Assembly: GCF_032854445.1 (NCBI RefSeq)
Contig: NC_088306.1
Location: 21,735,764 to 21,799,763, forward strand
DNA length: 64,000 nt
Direction: 5' to 3'
DNA from: Liolophura sinensis
Lineage: Eukaryota > Mollusca > Polyplacophora > Chitonida > Chitonidae
Below are positions 1 to 11,837 of this stretch, piece after piece; within the stretch, counting starts at the first letter, position 1; each line of letters begins with the position of its first letter. A model generated the notes under the pieces. It had not been told where the DNA came from and searched no databases. It saw only the letters and a list, made by a program, of their open reading frames with translations. The position numbers and the translations under genes are program-made.

Positions 1-954
1 AATACCGAGATATCCCCCCCAGTAAGATGATGTCATTCATTATATGTGGGCTTTCGCACACATAATGAGCCCCCCCCCCCCCACACCTTCCCGGTAGATG
101 GCGCTGACATATCGGTCTTGAACTTCGCTTTAAATCCAGTAATAAAGTGTATATAGTTCAACTATAATTATTGACGTTTTAATATCAAGTCAATACCTCG
201 ATTTAGAACCCGTGGATGCCATATTGCCCGCCCACAATCTTCGTGTGAATTATACTCTGATTCATGGGATTTTTCCTTCACACCCAGCTATTTACCTATT
301 AAGAAGTGAATACATGAGATGCAATTCAATAATCTCTTTTCACAAAAGATTTCAAGAAAATCAATGCGACACGGTGATAAATAAGACACTCATTGACAAC
401 GCCTACTCCATTATTTCGTGTTCATCATACTATCAAGGGACAACGGGTGAAACACAAAAAGGTCTCATAAGGAGTATTGGATAGACACTCAGTCCTTGAA
501 TGGACAGTTCATATTTACAAATTACATGTAATAGCTATCAGCGGCGTCATGTCTGCGGCTATCCCAGATGACTAACATAGCACCTCGAGTACGTATATAT
601 TGCGCACAAAGCCTAAATTTACGGAGGTGGATTAGTCATTGTTCTAGGCCAGCAACGCATAAAATATCTCCGATGACTATACAGAACTGTTGAAATCGTC
701 TTAAGATGTGTGTAATTAACACCACCAATAATGACTCACTCTTACCAAGTCCACGTCTTTTATGCAAATATAGTCTAATCATCTAAAGTTATCACGGAAA
801 TGAGTTGGCAAGACTGACATGAACTAAGATAATTCGTTGCAGTTTGTTAATTGAATTATGTCATGACTATCCTGCTGAATCTTTGAGCACCACTGGCCGT
901 TGTACTGGTATGTGGCACAAAATACTTAACTGTATAGAGAGTGAAACCAGAGCA
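1..954. other. unassigned non-coding DNA
   Basis: I see no recognisable gene or repeat here beyond a poly-C run near 68-82. A 90-codon ORF at 212-484 (+) matches no family I know and has no splice or promoter context, so I do not call it. Confidence 0.5.
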
Positions 955-961
955 TTGAGAA

Positions 962-1060
962 CAGTGTGATAGCTGGCAAATAGTCACACGTAACTGGTTA
1001 AATCCGATCTCTTGTCCGGACTTTACATCAGTTCAGGTTTTATTGTAACTCTGCAGGTCC
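962..1060 (-). repeat. family X repeat, segment a
   Basis: This carries the family X core gtgatagctggcaaatagtc, followed by a relic of the strand-reversed 'aggtaaactgacaagaggcc' block. The same core recurs near 8.2, 11.7, 12.1, 35.9, 40.9, 42.3 and 45.15 kb. No coding capacity is visible. Its transposon class is unknown. Confidence 0.6.
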
Positions 1061-1140
1061 ATTGTAGAAACTGGGAGGGACGTCCACCTAAAACGTAGTT
1101 TTGGCCTATAGATTTCTTGTTGTATATAAATTCATATGCG

Positions 1141-1470
1141 GTGTTTGCATTTGTGACTGTATGTTAAATGTGATGACAGCACAGCATTTTGAGTAACTCT
1201 ACAACATTTCAATACTGATTTCACTTATTCACCCAGATCATACCTTGCGTCTTTCAAACATCGTTGAAAGTGTTGACCGCTTCTCGTTGCACGATTCCGG
1301 CCTAATTTCATACTCTATATGCTTCCTGAGTTCTTTGATGGTTTGTGTTGTACGTTGTTTTGGAAACTGGCCTCGCGATCATTGACCTGGAACGTTCTTG
1401 TTGGATCACGACTGTTTTACGAATGTATGTTTCAATGCATAGGCTAGATTGCAAGAACTACTGAGAACAG
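1141..1470 (+). repeat. family X repeat, segments a-start and b
   Basis: The segment opens with the family X start (tgttaaatgtgatg, then cagcattttgagtaa). It continues into segment b, recognised by ttctttgatggtttgtgttg, gatcattgacctggaacgt and tacgaatgtatgtttcaatgc. Related b segments lie at 2.0, 2.65-3.1, 14.1, 17.0, 36.0-36.7 and 45.35 kb. It looks like one piece of a mosaic, non-coding dispersed element. Confidence 0.6.
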
Positions 1471-1585
1471 AAACTGTATGAAGGGTGGTAAATTAGCTTA
1501 GCAATCATGCCAATTTCAAACCTTAGTACTGTATTCATATCATTACACATGAACACCAGCACAAACGCTGTACATATTTTGATTA

Positions 1586-1871
1586 GGGGGCCTCCATTGC
1601 CCAGTTGGTTAGCGCGCTAGCGCAGCGTGATGACCCAGGATCCTCTCGACAATGCCGTCGCTGTAAGTTCTAGTTAGCTCATGTTGGCTTCCTCTCCGGC
1701 CTTACTTGGGAAGGTCTGGCGCCAACCCGCGGATGGTCGTGGGTTTACCCCGGGCTGTGCCAGGTTTCCTCCCACCATAATGCTGGCCGCCGTCCAACAA
1801 GTGAAATATTCTTGAGTACGGCGTAAAACACCAATTAAATAAACAAATAAATAAATAAATAAATTAATAAA
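1586..1871 (+). mobile_element. SINE1, full-length tRNA-headed SINE
   Basis: The 5' end is GGGGGCCTCC followed by an A-box-like segment (cccagttggttagcgc) typical of a tRNA-derived Pol III promoter. A conserved body (gctggcttcctctccggcc, ccaccataatgctggccgcc) leads to a tail of ATAA repeats. A 12-bp direct repeat, atattttgatta, lies at 1574-1585 and 1872-1883. This is a target-site duplication and fixes both ends. Insertion by LINE machinery is inferred. Confidence 0.93.
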
Positions 1872-2004
1872 ATATTTTGATTAACGACGACTTAATTAAC
1901 AGGACACACAATTATTTACATACTACTTTAATTTGTTCCCCTGGAAGTTCCTTTGCGTCTTGCCGTCATTAAAAACTGTTGAATGGTTGTCCGTTCATGA
2001 AACC

Positions 2005-2275
2005 ATTTTCATTTTTTATATTATAAATTGTATGTCTTCTTTTGTGTTTCGTTTTTTATCAATGCGTCGAAACAGACATTCGCATCCCAGTCGTCAACCA
2101 AAATGGACGTTCCGTGTAAATAGCCACAAGGCGAATTCCAAAAACGACGTTGAACATAAACCACCAAGGAACTAACAAAGTATATAAGGTGCGAAATTAG
2201 GATGGCATTATGTAAAGACTCAAGAAATATTCTAGACGAATGAACGAAATCAGTCTTCAAATGGTGTACCATACT
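2005..2275 (-). repeat. family X repeat, segment b
   Basis: Read on the minus strand it carries ttccttggtggtttatgttc, the 'ggaacgtccattttgg' block and gcgaatgtctgtttcgacgc, matching the b segments elsewhere. Short ORFs on both strands are shadows of this repeat. Confidence 0.6.
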
Positions 2276-2639
2276 AGTATGTACGTTGTCTAAAATAAAA
2301 TATTATCTCTGTTGCGCTTTGATTTCAACTGTTCAAATATCCAACGTAGTGATCTAATTCAACGCGATGCATACATTATCCCTGGCCCTGCGTTAAGCGG
2401 AACACAATCATGAAGCAGAGTGCAAGAGATTTTGGACGATCTGTCTATATTTACCTACAAGAGATTGTAGAACTTAAGAAACTTACGGTGAAGGCGTTTG
2501 ATGGAATGGCCTTTAAACGCTATTTTTTGCAATAATACCTTAAATTGAAATCGTCACATAACACACATGATCTAACAAGTCAAGATATGTACATGCCCTT
2601 TGATGGACCATCCGGTATTTTGCTGTAGAAGAAAATTTA

Positions 2640-3095
2640 CCGTGCGAAGATCGACCAGGATCGTCCTTCATGGTTGATGGCTGGTATATGAATGTCTGTT
2701 TCAACGCCGCCTGGATTCCGACATAGTTGGAAGGCCGTAAAGGTAGCCATGCTAATTACATCTGCATGATGCCTTTATGAACAGTTGCAATTAAAGCGCG
2801 ACTGAGATACTTGTTTAGCTGTTATTTGACATGGAACTCATTCACGGACTACGAATTTGAACTTTGATATGGAATTCATGCCTGGAATATTCATTGTCTG
2901 CCCGGCATCATTGAAAACTGATGACCGCTTCTCTCTTGTGTGTTACCGGCTTTATTTCTTATTTGTATAATTTCTTACATACCTTTGTCTTTGGGAGTTA
3001 GTGTTAAATGTTGTTGTGGAAATGGACCTTGCGATTATCGACTTGGAATGCCCTTTACGGACTACGAATGGTATAGGAATGTCGGACTTGACGCT
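2640..3095 (+). repeat. family X repeat, two tandem b monomers
   Basis: The block 'ggctggtatatgaatgtctg' near 2680 recurs in diverged form near 3068 (ggtataggaatgtcgg). Family X segment b therefore occurs here as a partial tandem repeat with a period of about 385 bp. Between them lie further family blocks (gcgcgactgagatacttg, attgaaaactgatgaccgc) that also appear at 36.3-36.6 kb. Confidence 0.55.
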
Positions 3096-4240
3096 TATAT
3101 TTAATTTTTCTTTGTGCAGATGACAAAATTTTCGGTTATAATCGCATTTCATTTTTTCGGCGCAAAAAGCCCACTTTTTATCGGTTATAACTTGTGATAC
3201 AACTTTTAATAATGACACTAGTCTGTGGTAATTTGACCTTGGATATTGTATAACCGGTTGACGGCCTACATTGTTATATGAAAACTTCGATTATTGTAAA
3301 TATCCCGGGCAAGAGAACCAGGCTGTCAGTTTCGTTCTAATCGTATCAATTCTTACTTATCCAATCCTCTATCTCGGGTTCATCAAAATCTACACACTGC
3401 CTTAATTTGCCATCAACATCGTCCTCGATTTGCCGTCCTTATTCTGCAAGACATTTAAATGTGAGCTGGGATTTTGATACAAGCCAGAGGTATAATATAG
3501 TCCTGAGTTTGTTAGACACACACGGACGAGTAACAATGTATTGTGGTCAATGGCTGTCATGGGTCTGGCGGAGTGATATCTGCTACGGCTCCCGGGAATC
3601 ATCCGCGTGACAAAGAGAACACTAATTTCTACTCCACTCACGCGGTCGAAGCAACCATGTTGGTTTATCATTTGTTTAGATCACGGTTTTATCATGTAAC
3701 CTGATTCCTGAGGGAACGTGTGTGTGTGAATGTATTTAGTGGATGGGAGGCGGGAGCAGGCAATAAATAAAGCACGCACCGTATCGAACTGGTCTTAAGT
3801 GGCTGGTCAGGGGAAGTCTGGTGGATCAGCTAAGCTGGGGTTAGAAGAAGGACACAATAGTCTGACATATATTCCCTGGACGTCACCTCGCGTGGACAGG
3901 CCAGATAGCTTTGTCTGGCGAGACGGTAACATGACGATACACACACCATTAATTTCAATTCACAACAGTCTTAGACGTCCCTTTGAAGTTCAACAGAGAC
4001 GTTCTCTGGGGAGCACCGCGTTTGCTTCTAGGAGCGGCAAGTGAATGGTTAAGCGGCAGCCACGGCTGACATTTGGTGCCGTTTTCGCCGCCAGCCAACC
4101 GGCAAATTGTGAGCGCGTCTTCCCTCAAGATGGCTAATGTATCAGCACTTTGCATTCACCCCACCCCGCCTGTCTAGCCTGAGCATCGATCGGACAAACC
4201 GGAATTTGGAGGTTACCGAGAGGACAGACGCGCGCCTCGT
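3096..4240. other. unassigned non-coding DNA
   Basis: No recognisable gene. Short ORFs on both strands (for example 89 codons at 3402-3671, minus) match no known family. CpG frequency appears to rise after about 3.9 kb, ahead of the candidate promoter at 4251. Confidence 0.45.
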
Positions 4241-4250
4241 CACTGCTGCA

Positions 4251-4256
4251 TATATA
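4251..4256 (+). promoter_or_regulatory. possible TATA box
   Basis: TATATA lies in a locally CpG-containing stretch (gacagacgcgcgcctcgtc just upstream), about 100 bp before an ATG in good Kozak context at 4352. The spacing fits a transcription start near 4280 and a 70-nt 5' UTR. The motif alone is common in AT-rich DNA. Confidence 0.3.
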
Positions 4257-4351
4257 GACCTGCACAATTTGAATGTCAGTAACTTGGTGCTGTCTCTTGT
4301 TCAGTAATAAACAACCACGACACGGGGGACCAGAGTAACACCAAGGGTCGC

Positions 4352-4549
4352 ATGGCGGCAAGTATTGCCTCCCGGGATGCATTAGATGATCTCATTACTA
4401 AGATCAAAGGAATCCGAAAACTTTTGGCGTTCTTTCTTAAGTTTTTTAGCAAATCGATTCAAAGAGACAAAGATGTGGTGTTTGATGTGGAAATCTTTTT
4501 TGCAAACCCCAAAAGCAGTACATTCGTCTTCTTCTACGGCATCTTATAA
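4352..4549 (+). CDS. candidate N-terminal exon, unknown protein
   Basis: A 65-codon ORF starts at an ATG with strong context (gtcgcATGG). It encodes MAASIASRDALDDLITKIKG, a predicted amphipathic helix, then a basic and hydrophobic stretch (IRKLLAFFLKFF). I do not recognise the family. The coding part may end earlier at an unseen splice donor, because the last third is Phe- and Ser-rich and looks less protein-like. Support is the TATA-like motif 100 bp upstream, the local CpG content and the Kozak match. No downstream exon could be linked; a SINE1 and a satellite follow within 400 bp. It may equally be a chance ORF. Confidence 0.25.
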   Translation: MAASIASRDALDDLITKIKGIRKLLAFFLKFFSKSIQRDKDVVFDVEIFFANPKSSTFVFFYGIL

Positions 4550-4649
4550 TGGATTGAACGCTGTGCTTAAATTAGTTCGTTAACTTCTGCTGGACATTAT
4601 CCTTTTATCTTCAGTACTTCAGTATCTTCATATGCCCTATAATCTCCCC

Positions 4650-4918
4650 AAAACATTTATTTATTTGATTGGTGTTTTACGCCGCACTCAAGAATGTTTC
4701 ACTTATACGACGGCGGCCAGCATAATAGTGGGAGGAAACCGGGCAAAGCCCCGGAAAATTCCATGTCCGTCCGCAGGCTGCTGAAGATCTTCCAATATAC
4801 GATCGGAGAGGAAGCCAGCTTGAGCTGGACTTGAACTCACGGCGACCTCATTGGTGAGAGGCTTCTGAAGCATTGCGTCGCGTTGGCGTGCTTAACCCCT
4901 CGGCCACGGAGGCCCCTC
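4650..4918 (-). mobile_element. SINE1, near full length
   Basis: Reversed SINE1: tail (tttatttatttgattggtg) at the left, body (acgacggcggccagcat), B-box-like region (cttgaactcacggcg) and head (cctcggccacggaggcc) at the right. Flanking ctcccc/ctctcc plus AAAA is a possible short target duplication. The 89-bp satellite starts about 20 bp beyond the head. Confidence 0.9.
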
Positions 4919-4940
4919 TCTCCAAAAAGAAATGCATAAG

Positions 4941-5490
4941 TGACACATGCTGGTGACACCGAATGCTAACATGAACGCCCACTTGTGACCTGGTGTCATT
5001 GCTGAATGAGGTTCTGTTGCTTATATTAGGCTTGCTGACATTGTGCAGCAAATGCTAAGATGAACGTCCACTTATGACCTGGTGTCATTGCTGAATGAGG
5101 TTCTGTTGCTTTTATTAGACTTGCTGACATTGTGCAGCAAATGTTAAGATGAACGTCCACTTGTGACCTGGTGTCATTGCTGAATGAGGTTCTGTTGCTT
5201 ATATTAGACTTGCTGACATTATGCAGCAAATGCTAAGATGAACATCCACTTATGACCTGGTGTCATTGCTGAATGAGGTTCTGTTGCTTATATTAGACTT
5301 GCTAACATTATGCAGCAAATGCTAAGATGAACGTCCACTTGTGACCTGGTGTCTTTGCTAAATGAGGTTCTGTTGCTTATATTAGACTTGCTGACATTGT
5401 GCAGCAAATGCTAAGATGAACGTCCACTTGTGACCTGGTGTCATTGTTGAATGAGGTTCTGTTGCTTATTATAGGCTTGCTGACATAGTG
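4941..5490. repeat. 89-bp tandem satellite, about six copies
   Basis: The word gcagca before aatgctaag sits at 5045, 5134, 5223, 5312 and 5401, an exact 89-bp period. A diverged first unit starts near 4941 and a partial last unit ends near 5490. Units are highly similar, differing at a few positions. Minus-strand ORFs of 67 codons here are shadows, since 89 is not a multiple of three. Confidence 0.93.
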
Positions 5491-7179
5491 AGTTTTTGTT
5501 GTGTAACTTGATAGCGGAAAATGACAGCGAATTAAATAAGTTCTCCATAATGAAACTAAAGCAGACTTACCATGTGGAAATTCATTGGTGCGTTTTTCTT
5601 GTTACCTTATATTCCCAGCACAACAATGAAGACTGAATTACCATATGAAAATGTCAAACATACGGTCGTATAAAACCTGCTAGTACTACTGATCATGCGT
5701 AATGCAGAAATGGTTTTCATGTTCGTTGGCTTCTGAATCGAAAATCTTGTAGATAATACTTCCACCGAATGCAAATTCGAGTTTAAACTGAGATGCGTAA
5801 ATGATACTATTGAATTACATGCCAAATACCAGTGCCTTGGCCTTAATTTCAACAGTTTATAAACAATAGCATCATCAACCGCAAACCCACATCAAGATTC
5901 CCGAAGTCCTTCCCACACCTACCACTATAGGGCATTCCAAATCGATAATCGCAAGATCCGTTTCCAAAATATTCTAAAACATCAGTTCTCAAAGGAATAT
6001 AATAAACAGACAGCAGGAATACAAGCATATAAGAGATATGAAGTAACTACGTAACAGGCAGGATTTTAAGAACTCATTGCTCGGAGTGATATGTATTTAT
6101 TGGCTGTATATAACCCCGGAGCATATACTGGTGTAATAAATATGTTTCAGTAGAATATGGGAATCCTTCAAAACATGTATTACCAAGCCCCCCCAAAAAA
6201 GAGAAAGAAATTACAAAAAAGCATGAAAATCAATCAGGTTATATAAAACGAAGTTAAAATTGTAAGACTAGCGAACATGGAGGATTGATCGATAGAAAAT
6301 AAATTGTTAGGTTACGGTGATGGTTGACTTCAAATTCCACATTTTATGTGGTTATATTTTTAACCCAAATTTTCGAATATTTTTTTTATTTGCAAATTAT
6401 TCGAGATTTACTGCCCGCAAACTGCCAATATCTGATATCCCGAGTCGCGTAAAAAGGGGAAAACAGACAAAAAAGAATGCAGTGTACTATTCTTGTCTCC
6501 TCAGAGCGTCTTATGAGGATGTTTTAAGAGTAAGGCGCAATTACTGCTTTTCATGGGGAAATAATATGTGCAATTTGAGTAGAATGGCAAATATTTCATT
6601 TTGCCCGTCAGCTGTAGAAAGCTGGATGGACGAGACATTCAACATCAAAGCGCCGACAGACAAGTGAAATTGGATTGGCTCTGACAGTTTGGCGCTTTTA
6701 TGAAATGTAATTTATTTTTCTTCCTCCTTTTCAAAAGAATCCCTTGGTCCGTAAAGAGCGGCGCCAGGACTGAACCATTTCCATCATTGCGTTTTTCAAT
6801 CACGATAGATAAATCATTTCTGACTGCATCAAAATTAAGTTGATGTGACAGACATGCATGCAGTGTATTTCAAATGTTCAGTTGAAAGTCAACTTTTAAA
6901 GGGAGCAAAAATTTGGTTACGAATTTCCTTGTGGATTTTTTTTTGTAACACGTGGCGTAATATTGCATTTTGTGTTAAAACTGGAGTATCAGATTCATTT
7001 CCTATAGAATAATGGTAATCTACATGTACATAAATATATAAACGCTCTTCGGCAGTAAAACCAATTCTTTTTGCCATGAGCAAAGATCGGCAATGGGCGT
7101 TTATTTGCCTATCTTTGTACGCCTTTCTGATATTTAAAACTGTCAGCCGAACTGAATCTAAACATGTCAGTTCAATGAA
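5491..7179. other. unassigned non-coding DNA
   Basis: AT-rich sequence with no repeat or gene I can identify. The longest ORF (6317-6667, plus, 116 codons) has no family resemblance, no good start context and biased AT-rich codons. Confidence 0.45.
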
Positions 7180-7440
7180 TTATTAATTTATTTGATTGGT
7201 GTTTTACGCCGTTCTCAAGAATATTTCTCTTATACGAAGGAGGCCAACATTATGGTTGGAGGAAGGGCAAGAGGGAAACTCACGACCATACGCAGGTTGC
7301 CGCAAGACCTACCCACCTTCCCAGAGAAAGCCAGCATGACTTGAACTCACACTAACCGCATTGGTGATAGGCTCCTGGGTGATTGCGCCGTGATGGCAAG
7401 CCCCCCACCCTCCCCAACTTCGACCACCTCGGCCGCCCTG
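7180..7440 (-). mobile_element. SINE1, diverged copy
   Basis: Reversed SINE1 with a recognisable tail (ttatttgattggtgttttac), body (aggaggccaacattatgg) and a decayed head ending in C-rich sequence and ctcggccgccc. Internal indels suggest an old copy. Confidence 0.85.
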
Positions 7441-7454
7441 TCTGTTAATTGAAA

Positions 7455-7690
7455 TTTATTTATTTATGTCTTTAAGGTTTAACGACTTACTGAAAAGCAA
7501 TTGCATTTATAAGACGGTTATCAGCTTTAATGGTTGAGCCCTGTGAAACACCCGCGCCTCTCCAGGCGTTTAACAATCTTCCTGGTTTAAAACAAACAGG
7601 CAAACCAGCGGGAGGTGGATTTGAACGCGCGACCTTACTGTTCAAGAACAGATCAAGTCGAGGCGATATCAATGTCGGAGACGAAAAAAA
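7455..7690 (-). mobile_element. SINE4, another tRNA-derived SINE
   Basis: On the minus strand a B-box-like sequence (gcgcgttcaaatccacctcc) lies near the 5' end. The 3' side reads through 'cgttaaaccttaaagacata' into an AAATA-repeat tail. The body differs from SINE1 and SINE2, so this is a separate family, seen once here. Its 5' boundary is uncertain. Confidence 0.55.
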
Positions 7691-8044
7691 TTGACCTGTA
7701 TTTACCTAGATTACATTCTGCAAATTAATCTTTGTATGTCAAAGACCTCTGCGGTAAATTTGGGCTCTAATTCCCTATAGTGTCTTTACCACCGCAATGA
7801 TTTACCTCTCCAGAGCATACGAAGTCACTGCTCTGAAGTCTTTAAGCGTACGATAAATAGTCACACAGTTTATCAGTCAACGTGACAGTATAATAATTCT
7901 GGCATTTCTCCTTGATCTTAGCACAATCTAATTAGAGAATAATATCTCTGTTTGACAGTGTGAATCATTCTACTTTATTTCGGTTTAGAAGTCAATATTT
8001 AAACGTATCACATGGCTTGACCATTGTGCAGTTTTACGAACTGC

Positions 8045-8260
8045 TCATACTCTCTGAATGCCGACTTGTTCTGCTTTTCATGGTGCTAGGGGGCGTGTAA
8101 TTCGCTACCATTTAAGCATATACATGAACAGTTAGAATAAAACCCTAACTGAGGTAAACTGACAAGAGGCTGTATTTCACAGGTTAGATGTGACCATTTG
8201 CTAACTATCACACTGTCGTCGTTGCTCTGGGATTACTCTATGTGCTGTGCTGTAAGTTAA
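8045..8260 (+). repeat. family X repeat, segment a
   Basis: Clear family blocks in order: gtgctagggggcgtgtaatt, taagcatatacatgaacagt, taaaaccctaactgaggtaa, then a diverged core ending atcacactgtcgtcgttgct. This is one of the better preserved a segments. Confidence 0.7.
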
Positions 8261-9904
8261 ATTAGATTACATTTTACTACAGCTAAAGGAGAAGAAAAGT
8301 TTAAAAAGTGACACTACAGGCTGGAAAGAGCACATTTTGTCTATATGTTGGTGCCTGCTGCATAATTTTGCGATTTTTCCTCGCCATACACATAAAGCCT
8401 GAAAACGACAAAGCTGGCATAAATCGCTGAGTGCATCGCGTCCTCCATCTTTAACACCCTCTAATTATGGTGGGAGTGTGTTGCCTCTCAGTCAATGAGA
8501 GTCGTTAAAACTGCCGGCTTGTTTGTGTAAACTAGGAACCTACATCCAACATTCCGGTTTCCCGATCGTCAAGAGGAAAACTAACTGTACTGTTCGCTAC
8601 CTTCTGGGAAGAAGAGTTCTTCTGGAAATTGTACGATCTGCACTTCGGTGGTTTCCGACGGCAAGGCTCCTCCTAACACAGAAGACTTCAAGACTAGTTC
8701 TTAGGCAAAATGAGTCTCCCCCAGCGGATTTTGGCCCTGACTTCATTTATAATTTATCATTTGAGGTACATGTTAGAATTTTTATAGCATGTACCTGCGA
8801 AGAAATGCATACTCTTTTCCAATGGTATTTGTTTGATATTTAAATTTTCTTTCTCCTTTAATTTATGGTGTGAATGTATCATCAGACCAAGTTTTCAAAA
8901 ACTGAAGTAAATTTAAGAGGAGATTAATAGGCGCAAAATGACATCTTCTCAACAGCCATGACGCTCGCAATCCCAACACAGGAACCTACACTGTGTCATG
9001 TATCCTAGCTGTAATATACACGTCATTGTTGTTGGAAAAAAATTGGTACGCTGCAGCGCTGCTACAATAAAGAAGAAGTCATATAACAAGGACAGTCGCG
9101 TGTGCTCCCATTGTCGCATTCGCTTAGGAGTAATGCAATCCTATATTTAAGACACATAATGCACATAATAGTTAGATGCGCCATCATCTAACAAGGGATT
9201 TGAGGCGTCAGAAACAGCTGACGACAAATGCAAATTTTTTGGAACTCATCATAATGAATTTTGTCTTTAACGTTTCGGGTTGTGGAATTATTGATGAGAA
9301 TGTTTTATTATTATATTTTTCATGTTTTTTTTTTTCTTTGAAAGTGGTAAAATTTCACAAGTTTAAATTTCATGAAAATACACATGAACCAGGCCTTGAT
9401 TCCACGTCTTTTAAGTATGTGGTCAGCTATGTCTCCGATGTCACACTGTCAACACCTTTTACTGGACTAACCCATTCATACGGTTCAGATTGCTTATGTA
9501 TTGCCGCCCAAATGTTACGAAAATTACATATTCTGATCCCCAGACAATTTCATAAATCGCAGTCTGCATACAGTTAAATACTCTCACTTGTTCTGAAGGA
9601 AGACATAAAGCGTGTGGAACGACAAGGGAGGTAACCTAGTAGTGCCAGCTGTTGTTGAGTCGAGTTCAATCCAATCCGTTGTCGGGCGTGTGATAACACA
9701 CAGTCTGTCTGGGACGAACAACGAGAAAAAACTAGAATAGCCGAGCGGACTTTGATAACCGTCCGACTGTTAATCATTGTCCCAGTAAGCTGACAGCACT
9801 CGCTATTCGATATTCACTCTCTACGATATAAATTCGCCGACCCAAGGCATTGCTTTCTTGACATTAACGCATTTCATCCGGTAATTTCGGCTAGACTGTC
9901 AGCT
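8261..9904. other. unassigned non-coding DNA
   Basis: No repeat family or gene recognised. ORFs at 8523-8843 and 9176-9577 (plus) have no known motif, and the second contains a low-complexity T-run. Confidence 0.45.
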
Positions 9905-10100
9905 TTGTTAGCCTGTCCTCTCCAATTGACCAATCAATATGTAATTACTCCCGGTGTCAGAAGTGGGATAGAAATGTCAAGTTTTGATTGGCTGAGTCTG
10001 AAGTGATGGGTATCGCCGGATGCCGTGCCGCCTGTTCCCGCTCGTGTCCGTATACAGAACAAACCTGTCTGAGTCGACCCAAAGACGGGTATATAAGTTC
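9905..10100 (+). promoter_or_regulatory. possible promoter: CCAAT boxes and TATA box
   Basis: Two CCAAT-type motifs (accaatca near 9929 and its reverse, gattggct, near 9985) precede a GC-richer stretch and gggtatataag near 10090. Core 9925-9995 is also present in reverse at 39199-39275. It could be a true regulatory block or part of a dispersed repeat. No convincing coding exon follows. Confidence 0.3.
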
Positions 10101-10338
10101 CACTTTTTATTAGACTTCCACAGAGAAAATCGCCCGATAATGGTGACACAAAGAAATACTCAATGACAAAATGGAAATACTGATGTCACGCTTTCGTTCA
10201 GCACGTAGACATGCACAATGGTTGCATGCCAGGTGGTTATTAAAGTGGCCTCTATTGGCAGTATCACAACCACGAGATTGGAGTCTCGCTATTCCAGCTA
10301 ATGGGGACTTTACTTCGTCTGTGTTACAAGGTCTGTCA

Positions 10339-10470
10339 ACCATCATCAGATGGTTCTGGGTATCCCCCAGTTCTGCCCGGTTTCCTCCGATCATAATGCT
10401 GCCCCCATCGCATAAGTGAAATATTCTTGATTAGGCGTAAAACACCAAATAAATAAATAAATAAATATAT
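10339..10470 (+). mobile_element. SINE1 3' fragment
   Basis: Contains the SINE1 3' half from the 'cccggtttcctcc' block through gtgaaatattcttga and caccaaataaataaataaat. The tRNA head is missing. Confidence 0.8.
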
Positions 10471-11599
10471 GCGTATCCTATTAGCCAAACAAGCAGGGAT
10501 TGAACTTGGGTTCATAGGTTGAGCCATCTCAGACAGTTTGGGATAATACCCAGAATTAACCCAACCAGAAACAGTTTATGTTTTACCTGTAGCTTTAAAT
10601 CTTACTTCCGTTCAGTATCCGTACAGCTGAGACAATTAAACGTATATACCAGTGTTATAAAATTGAAAATTTTACTTTTATAATGGAGACGTATACGGAT
10701 GCACTTAATATAAGGCATGTGGTGGGGTGGGGGGGGGGGGTATTTAGATAAGCTCTGGAGGGGTTAATATATATGGTCAGTCGATCATCGTCTGGAACAG
10801 TGAGAATTACGCTGATTGTGGGGTATGTCTAGTGTTAATCCAGGCCAATCCAGAGGGTAGACTCGTTGACACGGAACCTGGCCCTCTCCATCAAGGAAGG
10901 AACCCCTTTTTGTCCTGAGAAATTTGCCAGTAATTAGACAATTATGTAGTTCTGCTGTTCCGATTTCCGGTCCGACCCACGGTGAAGGGATCGAGCCGTG
11001 GCCGTTTGTCGAATCAGGCTAGGAGATCGATGGTGGATGGCTTACTGTTATCAGTCCCCCTAGCGACTCGCCGTAATCACCATCATTCAACAGTCTGGGG
11101 TCGGACCCTCAGTCGCAGACCTCTTCACCGTCCCACTTCGACCGCTTGTTAGCCTTCCGCTCAGACACGATACATGTCCAATTTTCGCTGTCAAGGTCAA
11201 AGCTGTGACGACCCATCCACATCATTACGGGACCGGAAAAACGAGGCCGTGGCGAGGCGGGTGACGACTGGCTTACCGTTATCACCCATGCAGCAGACAG
11301 TGACATTACACAACCATTTACCCTTCTGAGATCCATAGCTGGCCAATAGGCCTACGTCACCTGGTCCTATTAGTGGACAGCGTTGTCCTTAACAACAGGG
11401 CATTATGTCACTGTCTGCGACAGCCGTAAAAACGCTGTTACCTTTGATGATTTGTTTAGGCCGACATTATTTTGTGTTTGTTTTAAAAAAATATGTGTAA
11501 GATTTCATATTAATCTGTTTCTAATAGAACGGGCATCATAATGTCAGGAAAATACACATTTTTAGACAAAAAGCTATGTCAGCAAATACAAAATAAAAA
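10471..11599. other. unassigned non-coding DNA
   Basis: No gene recognised. A G-run lies at about 10724-10740. CpG-containing sequence spans 10.9-11.4 kb without a convincing exon. Confidence 0.45.
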
Positions 11600-11755
11600 T
11601 ATTGGGCAAGCAAACATACATGTATAGTATAATAAAAGATTACGTCATATAGAGTAAACCAGAACAATGACGACGGTGTGATAGCTGGCAAATGGCAATA
11701 CATATTACCGCTGAAATCCGGCAACTTGTCAATTTAACTCAGCCAAATTTTGTTT
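11600..11755 (-). repeat. family X segment a, left arm of an inverted pair
   Basis: Contains gtgtgatagctggcaaatgg, with the flanking block reading outward (atagagtaaaccagaac). It pairs in reverse with the a segment at 12080-12205. The two arms flank a SINE1. Confidence 0.6.
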
Positions 11756-11837
11756 AACTTTCAAGTTGCAATGTACCTCACACTATAACTTAAGCAAAAT
11801 TGGGCCCAAAAAAATTGCAGATTTTAATTGTTGATTA

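Noticed and set aside
4848-5229. Pair of 67-codon ORFs with near-identical starts
   Set aside because: They arise from repeating 89-bp units, and the frame changes with each unit.
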